Counted from the first letter of the stretch, positions 26,798 to 35,553 are shown. The stretch is 64,000 nt of DNA from Desulfotruncus arcticus DSM 17038 (GCF_900113335.1 NZ_FOOX01000003.1:62001-126000), one strand, 5' to 3'. Notes: generated from the letters alone by a model not told the origin. A program made the numbers and translations.

Positions 26798-27595
26798 GTG
26801 ATCAAGGTTTTAACCATAGCCGGTTCTGATTCCTGCGGCGGAGCTGGAATTCAGGCTGACCTGAAAACTTTCAGTGCTTTGGGCACTTACGGTATGAGTG
26901 TAATTACGGCGGTGACTGCTCAAAACACCAGGGGAGTATTCAATGTCCGGGAATTGGATCAGGAAATCATCAGGGATCAGATAAGCGCTATATTCGAAGA
27001 TATTCAGGTAGATGCCGTTAAAATCGGCATGGTTTCCAGTGCCGCCATTATTGAAACCATCGGCGAATCTTTGCTCAAAAACAAGGCCCAAAATATCGTT
27101 GTTGATCCGGTAATGGTCTCCAAAAGCGGCTGTGCCCTCTTACAGCCGGAAGCGCGGGAAGCATTGATAAGAGTGCTTTTGCCGTTAGCGGAGGTAGTTA
27201 CTCCCAACCTTTTTGAGGCCGAGGTCATTACCGAAACAAAAATAGCAACCCTGGATGAAATGGAAAAAGCAGCCGTGGCTATTAATAAGCTGGGGGCGAA
27301 GAATGTGGTAGTTAAGGGCGGGCACCTAAAAGGCGACGCTATTGATGTTCTCTATAGTGAAAAAGCTTTTCGCCATTTCGGTAGCGGCAGGGTAGCCACC
27401 CCTCACACCCACGGTACAGGCTGCACTTTTTCCTCAGCAATCGCTGCCTCACTGGCCAAGGGTTGTCCGGTGGAAGAAGCTGTGGCCAGGGCCAAGGAAT
27501 ACATCGGCGGGGCGATTGCCCATTCTTTCCCGCTGGGCCGGGGGGTGGGACCTACCCACCATTTTTATCAATATTATCGCGACACCAACAGATAA
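26798..27595 (+). CDS. thiD: hydroxymethylpyrimidine / phosphomethylpyrimidine kinase
   Basis: 265 residues from a GTG with GGGGGGAAA ahead. Ribokinase-like fold: TIAGSDSCGGAGIQADLKTF at the N-terminus (substrate and ATP loop), VDPVMVSKSG in the middle, and the C-terminal anion-hole motif HGTGCTFSSAIAA with the catalytic Asp position replaced by the usual Cys of ThiD (GTGCT). It phosphorylates HMP and HMP-P for thiamine synthesis. It lies 170 bases downstream of the riboswitch-controlled gene, separated only by repeat copy 1. Confidence 0.93.
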   Translation: MIKVLTIAGSDSCGGAGIQADLKTFSALGTYGMSVITAVTAQNTRGVFNVRELDQEIIRDQISAIFEDIQVDAVKIGMVSSAAIIETIGESLLKNKAQNIVVDPVMVSKSGCALLQPEAREALIRVLLPLAEVVTPNLFEAEVITETKIATLDEMEKAAVAINKLGAKNVVVKGGHLKGDAIDVLYSEKAFRHFGSGRVATPHTHGTGCTFSSAIAASLAKGCPVEEAVARAKEYIGGAIAHSFPLGRGVGPTHHFYQYYRDTNR

Positions 27596-27631
27596 TGAAA
27601 AATAGATACCGTAGGCAAGGTGATCCGGTGT

Positions 27632-27704
27632 GAAAATTGCGCAGCGCACGGAGGGAACCACCGGAGCGCCAGATACAAGTAACTTAGAAAATTTTTCAGG
27701 ATAG
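27632..27704 (+). repeat. structured ~73-nt repeat, copy A (before thiE)
   Basis: From GAAAATTGCGCAGCGCACGG to CAGGATAG, about 93% identical to 39650-39721. The ends pair (GAAAATT with AATTTTTC) and an inner hairpin forms from GCGC.CGG (27645-27651) with CCG.GCGC (27661-27669). It ends about 20 bases before the thiE start, in the 5' untranslated region. It could be a cis-acting RNA or a small mobile repeat; I do not recognise a riboswitch class. Confidence 0.75.
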
Positions 27705-27724
27705 TGACGGGAGGGGTGGAATCA

Positions 27725-28351
27725 ATGAAATGTGATTATAGTTTATACCTTGTCACCGACCGGGCCATTCTTGGAGGCCGGGACCTGGGTCAAGCTGTAG
27801 AGGACGCCTTGCGCGGGGGGGTAACCCTGGTGCAACTCAGGGAGAAGGATACCTCCAGCCGGGATTTTTATCAAATTGCCCTGGCTCTTAAAGATCTTGC
27901 CGTCAAATATCAGGTGCCTTTAATCATCAATGATCGTCTGGATATCGCCTTGGCTGTTGATGCCGACGGTATCCATATCGGGCAGGAGGATTTGCCTCTT
28001 CAGGTAGCCCGGTGTCTCCTGGGACCGGAAAAAATAATAGGTTATTCTGTTTCCAACATTGAGGAAGCAGTGTACGGGGAAAAATACGGGGCCGATTACC
28101 TGGGGGCGGGTCCTGTTTACACTACCACAACCAAGGCTGTCACTATCCAGCCTCTGGGGGTGGAAGGACTGAGGAATATTAAGAATTCGGTGTCCATTCC
28201 TGTTGTGGGCATCGGCGGCATTAACCTGGACAACGTGAGGGAAGTCAAAAAGTCCGGCGCTGACGGGGTGTCCATCGTTTCAGGCATTCTCGGCAGCCTG
28301 GACCCGGACTGCACTTCCCGGAAGCTGTGTGAGGCCTGGCAACAGGGCTAG
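27725..28351 (+). CDS. thiE: thiamine-phosphate synthase
   Basis: 208 residues from the ATG at 27725, with GGGAGGGG 8 bases ahead; earlier in-frame codons are not preceded by a site. TIM-barrel with YLVTDR at the N-terminus, LVQLREKDTSSRDF, LIINDRLDIALAVDADGIHIGQEDLP, GADYLGAGPVYTTTTK and GIGGI. It joins HMP-PP and thiazole-phosphate to thiamine phosphate. Together with thiD it forms the thiamine block; no thiM, thiC or thiG is in the window. Confidence 0.93.
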   Translation: MKCDYSLYLVTDRAILGGRDLGQAVEDALRGGVTLVQLREKDTSSRDFYQIALALKDLAVKYQVPLIINDRLDIALAVDADGIHIGQEDLPLQVARCLLGPEKIIGYSVSNIEEAVYGEKYGADYLGAGPVYTTTTKAVTIQPLGVEGLRNIKNSVSIPVVGIGGINLDNVREVKKSGADGVSIVSGILGSLDPDCTSRKLCEAWQQG

Positions 28352-28367
28352 GGAAAGGGGGAAACCG

Positions 28368-28997
28368 GTGCAAAGGACGATTTTCATTGACTTTGATGGC
28401 ACCATTACCAAAAGGGATACCTGTGATGCTATGGTAAAGGCTTTCGCCGGCGAAGGCTGGCAGCAAATCAATGAGCTATGGGAGAAAAGGGAAATTTCAA
28501 CTGAGGAATGCGCCAACAGGACTTTTAAACTCTTTCGTGCCACCTTGGATGACCTGCGGAATCTGCTGGATACGATAGAAATTGACGATACCTTCGGATC
28601 CTTCGTCAATTTCTGCAAGAAAGAAGGCTACCCTGTTTACATCCTCAGCGATGGCTATGACTTTTGCATTGAATATATCTTAAATAAACACGGCTTTAAA
28701 TTACCTTATTATTCCAATAAATTGGTGTATGAAAAAGAGTTTCGCATCACCTGTACCTATTATAATCAGGAATGCGGTTTATGCGGTACCTGTAAACGTT
28801 CTCTCATCGAGCGTTTAACAGAACCAAACAGCCAGACGGTTTATGTGGGGGACGGCCTTTCCGATACGTGCCCCGCCGGCTACAGCAGCCTTGTCTTTGC
28901 CAAAGGACGCCTGCTTGAATACTGCCGGACTGAGGGGATTCCGGCTTTGCCCATTGTTAGTTTCGCAGACGTATTGGCAAAGCTGAGTCAGGGTTAA
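28368..28997 (+). CDS. HAD-family phosphatase (MtnX/PSP-like)
   Basis: 209 residues from the GTG at 28368 (AAGGGGGAAA ahead). HAD motif I is FIDFDGTITKRDTCD, motif II ILSDGYDF, and motif III with KRSLIERL and YVGDGLSDTCPA, closest in style to MtnX / phosphoserine-phosphatase-like enzymes. It follows thiE by 16 bases and so is likely in the same transcript. A phosphatase acting on a thiamine-pathway phosphate is possible, but methionine salvage or another substrate is equally open; no other methionine-salvage gene is nearby. Confidence 0.8.
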   Translation: MQRTIFIDFDGTITKRDTCDAMVKAFAGEGWQQINELWEKREISTEECANRTFKLFRATLDDLRNLLDTIEIDDTFGSFVNFCKKEGYPVYILSDGYDFCIEYILNKHGFKLPYYSNKLVYEKEFRITCTYYNQECGLCGTCKRSLIERLTEPNSQTVYVGDGLSDTCPAGYSSLVFAKGRLLEYCRTEGIPALPIVSFADVLAKLSQG

Positions 28998-29086
28998 GTT
29001 TTTGTAAAATAAGGTTAGGAAAAAATTATCATCTTGATTTTTTATTAATTGAGCTTTATAATCTTTATCATAGACATCAGACATAT

Positions 29087-29160
29087 TAACAATGTTGTAC
29101 CTTTTGGCAAAGATGCCCCCGTTCAGAGGATAAAACCACTGTGCGGGGGTTTTAATATTT
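29087..29160 (+). promoter_or_regulatory. ANTAR-type antitermination leader before nifV (candidate)
   Basis: A weak first hairpin AC[AATGTT]GT (29089-29098) with hexaloop A1/G4, then GGC[AAAGAT]GCC (29106-29117), also A1/G4. The 3' arm of the second lies in the 5' arm of a strong terminator: CCCCCG (29116-29121) with CGGGGG (29144-29149), extended inside by CAG.GG/CC.CTG, followed by TTTTAATATTTT. nifV starts at 29176. The layout is the same as in the nifH leader. Target role is inferred from known ANTAR RNAs. Confidence 0.6.
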
Positions 29161-29175
29161 TATGGGGGTAATCAG

Positions 29176-30081
29176 ATGCCAAATAAAATAAAGAAACAAT
29201 ATTCTAAACTAGCTCCGGCTATTGTTGATACCACCCTTAGAGATGGCGAACAGGCGCCGGGAGTTGCCTTTACCCTACATGAAAAAGTGACCATAGCTAG
29301 ACTGCTGGATTTCCTTGGAGTTGAGGTTATTGAGGCAGGAGTTCCTGCCATGGGTACCCTTGAACAGGCAGCGATAAAGGCCATAGGCGAACTAAACTTA
29401 AACGCGCGTGTAGCGGCATGGAACAGGCTTTTGCTGGCGGATCTAAGGGCTTCCTTGGCCTGTGGCATGCGGGATGTCCATATTTCTGCGCCGGTATCGG
29501 AACTGCACATTGTAGAAAAACTAGGCAAAAGTAGGCAGTGGATCATGGATTGCCTGGCAAGGGCTATACGTTATGCCCGTGATTATGGCTGCCGTGTTTC
29601 CGTGGGAGCCGAGGACGCCTCTAGGGCTGACTTCAGTTTTTTGCTGGAATACGCTCTGCTGGCCCAGGAAGCGGGGGTGGAAAGGCTACGCTTTGCTGAT
29701 ACCGTTGGCGTGATGGAGCCGTTTAACACCCGCAGGGTGATAAGCATGCTGGTAGAAAAACTTGCTATTCCGGTTGAATTCCACGGGCATAACGATTTCG
29801 GCCTGGCCACGGCCAACAGCATGGCTGCTTTTGCCGCGGGAGCCGAGTATATCAGTACTACTGTTGGCGGGTTGGGGGAGCGGGCTGGAAATACCTGCCT
29901 TGAAGACATGGTTATGTTGTTTAAAGCGTGCGTAAGTCCCCGCAATGGAGAATTCAGACCGGGTATTTTAAAAATATTGAGCAAGTATGTTGCAGAGGCG
30001 GCCAATAGGCCTTCTGTAACATACCGGCTTTATCCGGCGGCGTTATTATCTGGGCCGGAGAGGGCCAAAAACACTGTGTAA
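29176..30081 (+). CDS. nifV: homocitrate synthase, short form
   Basis: 301 residues starting MPNKIKKQYSK at an ATG behind GGGGG. The HMGL-like TIM barrel is complete: DTTLRDGEQAPGVAF at residues 17-31, EAGVPAMG, VSVGAEDASRADF, RFADTVGVMEP and the metal-binding FHGHNDFGLATANS, then GGLGERAGNT. It condenses acetyl-CoA and 2-oxoglutarate to homocitrate, the organic part of FeMo-cofactor. It stops about 20-30 residues after the barrel and lacks most of the C-terminal segment of full NifV (about 380 residues), as in clostridia with split NifV subunits. It lies 550 bases upstream of nifH. Confidence 0.85.
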   Translation: MPNKIKKQYSKLAPAIVDTTLRDGEQAPGVAFTLHEKVTIARLLDFLGVEVIEAGVPAMGTLEQAAIKAIGELNLNARVAAWNRLLLADLRASLACGMRDVHISAPVSELHIVEKLGKSRQWIMDCLARAIRYARDYGCRVSVGAEDASRADFSFLLEYALLAQEAGVERLRFADTVGVMEPFNTRRVISMLVEKLAIPVEFHGHNDFGLATANSMAAFAAGAEYISTTVGGLGERAGNTCLEDMVMLFKACVSPRNGEFRPGILKILSKYVAEAANRPSVTYRLYPAALLSGPERAKNTV

Positions 30082-30245
30082 CAAAAGATATTTTTAAATA
30101 TCGGTAAAAAGATGCTTTACCGTTCATTTAAAATTAATGATTAGCAGTATGTTATAATAATAAGCAATATTGCTTTATGTGTATCTAATGGTTAAATATT
30201 GTGATAATTTTTATTTTAACAAAATATGTTTATTAAAAATTATAC

Positions 30246-30274
30246 TTGATTTTAGCTTGATTTAATGTTATTAT
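30246..30274 (+). promoter_or_regulatory. predicted sigma-A promoter of the nif operon
   Basis: TTGATT (30246-30251), a 17-base spacer and TATTAT (30269-30274) in a very AT-rich stretch. A start near 30281 would place the first leader hairpin at the very 5' end of the RNA. No sigma-54 GG-N10-GC site was seen. The rest of 30082-30245 is AT-rich and holds no gene. Confidence 0.55.
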
Positions 30275-30277
30275 AAC

Positions 30278-30357
30278 TAATGTAATAAGGTACGTTGTTG
30301 TACTACATTAAATGGATGGCAAAGACGCCGGTAATGATACCGGTGTTTTATTATTTT
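30278..30357 (+). promoter_or_regulatory. nifH leader, antiterminator/terminator unit 1
   Basis: Hairpin 1: TAATGTA (30278-30284) with TACATTA (30304-30310), inner GTAC[GTTGTT]GTAC with a six-base loop. Hairpin 2: GGC[AAAGAC]GCC (30318-30329), loop A1/G4. Terminator: ACGCCGGTA (30325-30333) with TACCGGTGT (30338-30346) followed by TTTATTATTTT. Hairpin 2 and the terminator share 30325-30329 and so exclude each other, as in ANTAR antitermination targets. Confidence 0.65.
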
Positions 30358-30434
30358 GTTGAAAGGGGATACATTTTCCCTAAACAGGTGGTGGAGGAGT
30401 ATCCACAAAATTTGATTCTATAACAACAATATGC

Positions 30435-30501
30435 GGTACGTTGTTGTGCCGAAAGGGATTAGGCGATGGCGCCGGTATAATTACCGGCGCCTTAACATTT
30501 T
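30435..30501 (+). promoter_or_regulatory. nifH leader, antiterminator/terminator unit 2
   Basis: Hairpin 1: GGTAC[GTTGTT]GTGCC (30435-30450), with the same loop as unit 1. Hairpin 2: GGC[GATGGC]GCC (30462-30473). Terminator: perfect 10-bp stem GGCGCCGGTA (30468-30477) / TACCGGCGCC (30482-30491), loop TAAT, followed by a weaker TTAACATTTT. Hairpin 2 overlaps the terminator 5' arm. The second loop starts with G rather than the consensus A. Confidence 0.6.
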
Positions 30502-30540
30502 AGGGGAAATTCCTCATATTTTGTTGGCCGTTTTCCCTGA

Positions 30541-31451
<911 letters not shown>

Positions 31452-31502
31452 GCGGATAGGGGACACATCTCTAAATAATACTTTTGATAGGAGTGATCAC
31501 CA

Positions 31503-31832
31503 ATGTTTATGATCAGAGCCATTGTACGACCTGAAAAAACTAATACCATCCTGGCCGAATTAAACAGCGCCGGATTTCCCGCAGTAACCAGGATTGACGT
31601 GGTGGGCCGCGGCAAGCAGCGGGGTGTGAAAGTGGGTGAAGTGGTTTACGACGAGATACCCAAGGATATGTTGATGCTGGTGGTACAGGACGAGAAGGAC
31701 AAGGAAGATGTGATCAGCATCGTTTCCAAATACGCCAAGACCGGTGAAAAGGGTGCCTTTGGTGACGGTAAAATTTTTGTTACCCCGGTTGATGAGGCTT
31801 ATACCATCAGCAGCGGCACCAAGGGATTATAG
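31503..31832 (+). CDS. nifI1: nitrogen-fixation PII protein NifI1
   Basis: 109 residues, PII family (MFMIRAIVRPEKTNTILAELNSAGF, the T-loop VVGRGKQRGVKVGEVVYDEIPK, and KTGEKGAFGDGKIFV). The T-loop lacks the GlnB uridylylation Tyr context and its position between nifH and nifD is diagnostic of NifI1. With NifI2 it inhibits nitrogenase directly and this is relieved by 2-oxoglutarate in methanogens; the same is expected here. GATAGGAGTG precedes the ATG. A half copy of the GGGGACA repeat lies in the spacer before it. Confidence 0.93.
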   Translation: MFMIRAIVRPEKTNTILAELNSAGFPAVTRIDVVGRGKQRGVKVGEVVYDEIPKDMLMLVVQDEKDKEDVISIVSKYAKTGEKGAFGDGKIFVTPVDEAYTISSGTKGL

Positions 31833-31836
31833 CAAA

Positions 31837-31888
31837 GGGGACACGCCTCCCCTTTGGGGTCGGGCTTCGGGGTCTGAGGTATGTTCCC
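31837..31888 (+). repeat. REP-like GGGGACA hairpin between nifI1 and nifI2
   Basis: GGGGACACGCCTC (31837-31849) pairs with GAGGTATGTTCCC (31876-31888) across a GC-rich inner loop (CCCTTTGGGGTCGGGC...). It fills the spacer between the stop of nifI1 and the ribosome site of nifI2. A related hairpin lies at 32294-32344. Confidence 0.7.
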
Positions 31889-31906
31889 AATTAAAGGAGG
31901 ATGGTC

Positions 31907-32287
31907 ATGAAAGAGATTATTGCTATTATCAGGATGAACAAGGTTAATGTCACCAAAAAAGCCCTGGCTGATAACGGGGTCTGCGGATTGCACGCCATGA
32001 AGGTAATGGGCCGGGGTAAGATTCACGTGGACCTGTCGGTATTGAGCGATATGGGCGCCACCGAGGAAATAGCCGGTATTGTCAGCGAAAGCCTGTCCAA
32101 AGGCAGCCGGCTGATTCCCAAACGTATGCTTAGTATACTGGTTCAGGATAACGAGGTTGATAAAGTTGTAGACAACATCATAAACGTCAACAAAGAAGGC
32201 AATAAGGGTGACGGCAAGATATTTATCTGTCCCGTTCTGGATGCCGCGCGGGTTAGGACCGGCGAACGGGGCGAGGCGGCAATATAA
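31907..32287 (+). CDS. nifI2: nitrogen-fixation PII protein NifI2
   Basis: 126 residues from the ATG at 31907 (AAAGGAGG at 31893-31900; the ATG at 31901 is too close to it). PII core MKEIIAIIRMNKVNVTKKALADNG, a long and Gly-poor T-loop region (RGKIHVDLSVLSDMGATEE...SKGSRLIPKRM), and EGNKGDGKIFICPVL. The longer T-loop distinguishes NifI2 from NifI1. The two form a hetero-oligomer that binds the NifDK protein and switches off activity when ammonium is present. Confidence 0.93.
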   Translation: MKEIIAIIRMNKVNVTKKALADNGVCGLHAMKVMGRGKIHVDLSVLSDMGATEEIAGIVSESLSKGSRLIPKRMLSILVQDNEVDKVVDNIINVNKEGNKGDGKIFICPVLDAARVRTGERGEAAI

Positions 32288-32293
32288 AGGAAA

Positions 32294-32344
32294 GGGGACA
32301 TACCTCCCTTGTGAGGCCCGGCTGTGGGGTTGGGGAATGTCTCC
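32294..32344 (+). repeat. REP-like GGGGACA hairpin between nifI2 and nifD
   Basis: GGGGACATACCTCC (32294-32307) faces GGGGAATGTCTCC (32332-32344), giving an imperfect long stem with an inner GC-rich loop. It ends 8 bases before the nifD ribosome site. Same family as 13040-13115 and 31837-31888. Confidence 0.65.
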
Positions 32345-32365
32345 AAATAAGTGAGGTGGATAATT

Positions 32366-34003
32366 TTGGCTATCAATGAAAAAATGCTGGAAGAGATTCT
32401 CAATAAATATCCCGCCAAGGTGAAGCGCAATCGTAAAAAACATATCTTGATCAGGGACTCTGCCCAGGAAATTCAGGAGATAGAAGCCAACACCAGAACC
32501 ATTCCGGGGATCATCACCAACCGCGGCTGTGCCTTCGCCGGCTGCAAGGGCGTGGTGCTGGGACCGCTCAAAGACATGGTGCATATCGTACACGGCCCCA
32601 TCGGCTGCGCTTACTATAGTTGGCTGACCCGGCGCAACAAAGCCAGGGCTGATGAACCGAAACAAAATTTCCTGGCTTACTGTGTATCAACGGATATGCA
32701 GGAAAGCGACATCGTTTTCGGCGGCGAAAAGAAATTGGCTCGTATGATCGACGAAGTGGTGGAAATATTCAAGCCCAATGCTATCACTATTTCCGCCACC
32801 TGTCCGGTGGGCCTTATCGGCGATGACATTCAGGCGGTGGCCAGAGCGGCCCGGGCCAAACACGGCCTGAATATCACGGCTTACAGTTGTGAGGGGTATA
32901 AAGGGGTCAGCCAGTCTGCCGGCCACCACATTGCCAATAACGGGCTGATGGAGAATATTATCGGCGAGGGCGACTGGGAGGAGCCGCCCAGCAAATATAC
33001 CATCAATATTCTGGGCGAATACAATATCGGCGGCGACAGCTGGGAAGTTGAACGGATTTTAAACGAGATCGGCTACGAAATCCAGGTGGTAATGACCGGC
33101 AACGGCTCTTATGAAAAACTTAAAAACGCCCACGTGGCGCAGCTGAATCTGGTGCAGTGCCATCGGTCAATCAACTACATCGCCACCATGCTGGAAACCA
33201 AGTATGGTACTCCCTGGCTGAAGGTTAACTTTATCGGCATTCGGGCCACCATTGAAACGCTGCGCAACATGGCCCGGTACTTTGGGGACGAGGCTCTGAT
33301 CAAACGTACCGAAGAAGTAATTGAGAAGGAACTGGCTGAGATTGAGCCGCAGCTGGAGCCTTACCGGAAAATCTGCGCCAATAAAACCGCCTTTTGTTTC
33401 GTTGGAGGTTCGCGCGGTCACCATTACCAGGGCTTATACGAGGAACTGGGTGTGACCACTGTGCTGGCGGGTTACGAATTCGCCCACCGGGACGATTACG
33501 AGGGCCGGGATATATTGCCCAACATAAAAGCCGACGCAGACAGCAAAAATATTCCCGACTTGCATGTAGCCCCGGACGAGCGGCGCTACCGGTTGAAAAT
33601 ACCGGTGGAGAGAATGGAGGAACTTAAGCAAGACATTCCGTTAAACAACTATAAGGGCATGATTGACGACATGGCGGACGGCAGCATTGTAGTTGACGAT
33701 TTGAACCATTATGAGACCGAGGAGTTTATTAAAATCTTTAAGCCGGATATCTTCTCCTCGGGGATCAAGGATAAATATATTCCCCAAAAAATGGGCATCC
33801 CCACCAAACAGCTGCACAATTATGATTACAGCGGTCCTTATGCAGGTTTTCGGGGTGCGGTAAATTTCGCCCGTGACATAGCTATGGGATTCGCCACTCC
33901 AACGTGGAACTTTATCGTTCCGCCCTGGAAAGATCAGCCGCTGCTGGAGGGTACCATAGAGAATTGTACGGCTAATACATGCGTTGAGGAGGTAGCGACA
34001 TAA
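32366..34003 (+). CDS. nifD: nitrogenase molybdenum-iron protein alpha chain
   Basis: 545 residues from the TTG at 32366 (GAGGTG at 32353-32358; the GTG at 32351 overlaps that site). P-cluster cysteines lie in NRGCAFAGCKGV, HGPIGCAYYSW and ATCPVGLIGDD. Catalytic pocket residues are intact: CEGYKGVSQSAGHHIAN (Gln and His next to FeMo-co), LVQCHRS (cofactor Cys) and LHNYDYSGPY (cofactor His). It reduces N2 at FeMo-cofactor together with NifK. No vnfG/anfG-type delta subunit is present, so this is the Mo enzyme. Confidence 0.97.
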   Translation: MAINEKMLEEILNKYPAKVKRNRKKHILIRDSAQEIQEIEANTRTIPGIITNRGCAFAGCKGVVLGPLKDMVHIVHGPIGCAYYSWLTRRNKARADEPKQNFLAYCVSTDMQESDIVFGGEKKLARMIDEVVEIFKPNAITISATCPVGLIGDDIQAVARAARAKHGLNITAYSCEGYKGVSQSAGHHIANNGLMENIIGEGDWEEPPSKYTINILGEYNIGGDSWEVERILNEIGYEIQVVMTGNGSYEKLKNAHVAQLNLVQCHRSINYIATMLETKYGTPWLKVNFIGIRATIETLRNMARYFGDEALIKRTEEVIEKELAEIEPQLEPYRKICANKTAFCFVGGSRGHHYQGLYEELGVTTVLAGYEFAHRDDYEGRDILPNIKADADSKNIPDLHVAPDERRYRLKIPVERMEELKQDIPLNNYKGMIDDMADGSIVVDDLNHYETEEFIKIFKPDIFSSGIKDKYIPQKMGIPTKQLHNYDYSGPYAGFRGAVNFARDIAMGFATPTWNFIVPPWKDQPLLEGTIENCTANTCVEEVAT

Positions 34004-34004
34004 A

Positions 34005-35387
34005 ATGTTGGACTGCACGCCCAAGGAATTAATTAAACGCAAAGGCGGGGTGATTAACCCTGCGAAGACCTGCCAGCCCATCGGGGCTATGTACGCCGCC
34101 CTGGGCATTCACAATTGCATGCCCCACAGCCACGGTTCCCAGGGCTGCTGCGCTTATCACCGCTCGCACCTGACCAGGCACTTCAGAGAACCGGTAATGG
34201 CCACCACCAGCTCTTTTACCGAGGGCGCCTCGGTATTCGGGGGCGGCGGGAACCTGAAAACCGCCATTAAAAACGTTTTTTCCATCTATAATCCTGATGT
34301 AATGGCGGTGCACACTACCTGCCTGTCGGAGACCATCGGTGATGACATTCCGACGATTATTAAAACCGCCGAGGTTCCCGAAGGCAAGATAGTAATTCAC
34401 GCCAATACGCCAAGTTACCAGGGCTCACATATTACCGGTTTTGCCAACATGGTTAAAGGCATGGTGGCTTACTTGGCCCAGGCTGATACGGACGAAAAAA
34501 AGGAGCAGGTGAATATCATCCCCGGTTTCGTAAATCCGGGAGACATGCGCGAAATTAAGCGGCTGGTGGGGAAAATGGGTGTCAAGCTAATCATGTTTCC
34601 GGATACTTCCGGGGTTTTGGACTCGCCCATGACGGGTAAGTTTCATATGTTTCCTGCCGGTGGAGCACGGGTGGACGATATCAGAGATGCGGGCAATTCC
34701 AGGCTTACCATTGCCCTCGGTGATTATGCTTCCAGCTCTGCGGCCCACCTGCTGGAGCGGAACTGCCGGGTGCCGGCCCTGACCTTGAAAACACCGATTG
34801 GGATTAAGGCCACCGATGATTTACTAATGACTCTACGGGGCAAATTTGTCCGTGAAATACCTTATGAACTGGAGGAAGAGCGCGGCCAGTTGGTTGATGT
34901 AATGACCGACAACCACCATCATTTTTACGGAAAGAAAGTGGCAATTTTCGGCGATCCCGATATCCTCACCGGGTTGACGGAATTCGTTTTAAGCCTGGGG
35001 ATGCAGCCGCTGTACGTGCTTACCGGTACCCCCAGTGGCACTCTGACCGAATCGGGTATATTTGAGAAGGAAATTAAGGCCATGCTGGCGGCGGCTGGCC
35101 TGGAGGGACGGGTTAAGGCTCCCGGGGACCTGTTTGAACTGCACCAGTGGATTAAAAACGAGCCCGTGGATCTTTTGATGGGCAACACTTACGGCAAATT
35201 TATCGCACGGGCGGAAGACATTCCTTTCGTGCGGGTGGGGTTCCCCATACTGGACCGGGGCGTTCATCCTTATCAGCCCATCGTTGGTTACCGGGGCGCT
35301 ATGCGGCTGGTGGAGATGATCGGCAATGCCCTGTTGGACCGCCAGGACCGTGATGCGGCGGATGAGGACTTTGAACTGGTACTTTGA
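34005..35387 (+). CDS. nifK: nitrogenase molybdenum-iron protein beta chain
   Basis: 460 residues starting one base after the nifD stop, hence coupled. It lacks the ~50-residue N-terminal extension of proteobacterial NifK, as in Clostridium. P-cluster ligands are in KTCQPIGAMYAALGI, HGSQGCCAYHRSHLTRHF and TTCLSETIGDD; the Ser near the P-cluster lies within ITGFANM. The C-terminus has VGYRGAMRLVEMIGNALLD. With NifD it forms the alpha2-beta2 tetramer. Confidence 0.96.
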   Translation: MLDCTPKELIKRKGGVINPAKTCQPIGAMYAALGIHNCMPHSHGSQGCCAYHRSHLTRHFREPVMATTSSFTEGASVFGGGGNLKTAIKNVFSIYNPDVMAVHTTCLSETIGDDIPTIIKTAEVPEGKIVIHANTPSYQGSHITGFANMVKGMVAYLAQADTDEKKEQVNIIPGFVNPGDMREIKRLVGKMGVKLIMFPDTSGVLDSPMTGKFHMFPAGGARVDDIRDAGNSRLTIALGDYASSSAAHLLERNCRVPALTLKTPIGIKATDDLLMTLRGKFVREIPYELEEERGQLVDVMTDNHHHFYGKKVAIFGDPDILTGLTEFVLSLGMQPLYVLTGTPSGTLTESGIFEKEIKAMLAAAGLEGRVKAPGDLFELHQWIKNEPVDLLMGNTYGKFIARAEDIPFVRVGFPILDRGVHPYQPIVGYRGAMRLVEMIGNALLDRQDRDAADEDFELVL

Positions 35388-35392
35388 TTAAG

Positions 35393-35553
35393 TAATCAGG
35401 AGTCAGGAGACAGTAGTCAGAAGACAGGAGCCAGCGGAAAGAGCTAATTAAAAATTTGGGACAGGGACCAGGTGCTGAGAGTCAGGAAGAATGATAATTC
35501 TTTTTTCTTGTTTTATTCTGAATTCTGACTCCTGACTCCTGAATTCTGAATTC
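35393..35553. repeat. CTGACTCC/GGAGTCAG dispersed repeat in nifK-nifE spacer
   Basis: The 191-base spacer holds AATCAGGAGTCAGGAG (35393-35408) plus degenerate units AGTCAGAAGACAGGAGCCAG, and on the far side GACTCCTGACTCCTGAATT (35527-35545) and two GAATTCTGAATTC units. The arms are inverted and could form a 16-bp stem across about 120 bases. No ORF. A T-rich patch (35497-35510) lies in the loop. It looks like a low-complexity mobile or slipped repeat and may lower nifE expression relative to nifK. Confidence 0.6.

Noticed and set aside
30082..30280. sigma-54 promoter for nif
   Set aside because: No GG-N10-GC element; a sigma-A-like TTGATT-17-TATTAT is present and fits Firmicutes.
31799..32665. 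288-codon - strand ORF opposite nifI2/nifD
   Set aside because: Shadow of GC-rich third positions in well-identified genes; the product has no recognisable fold or ribosome site.
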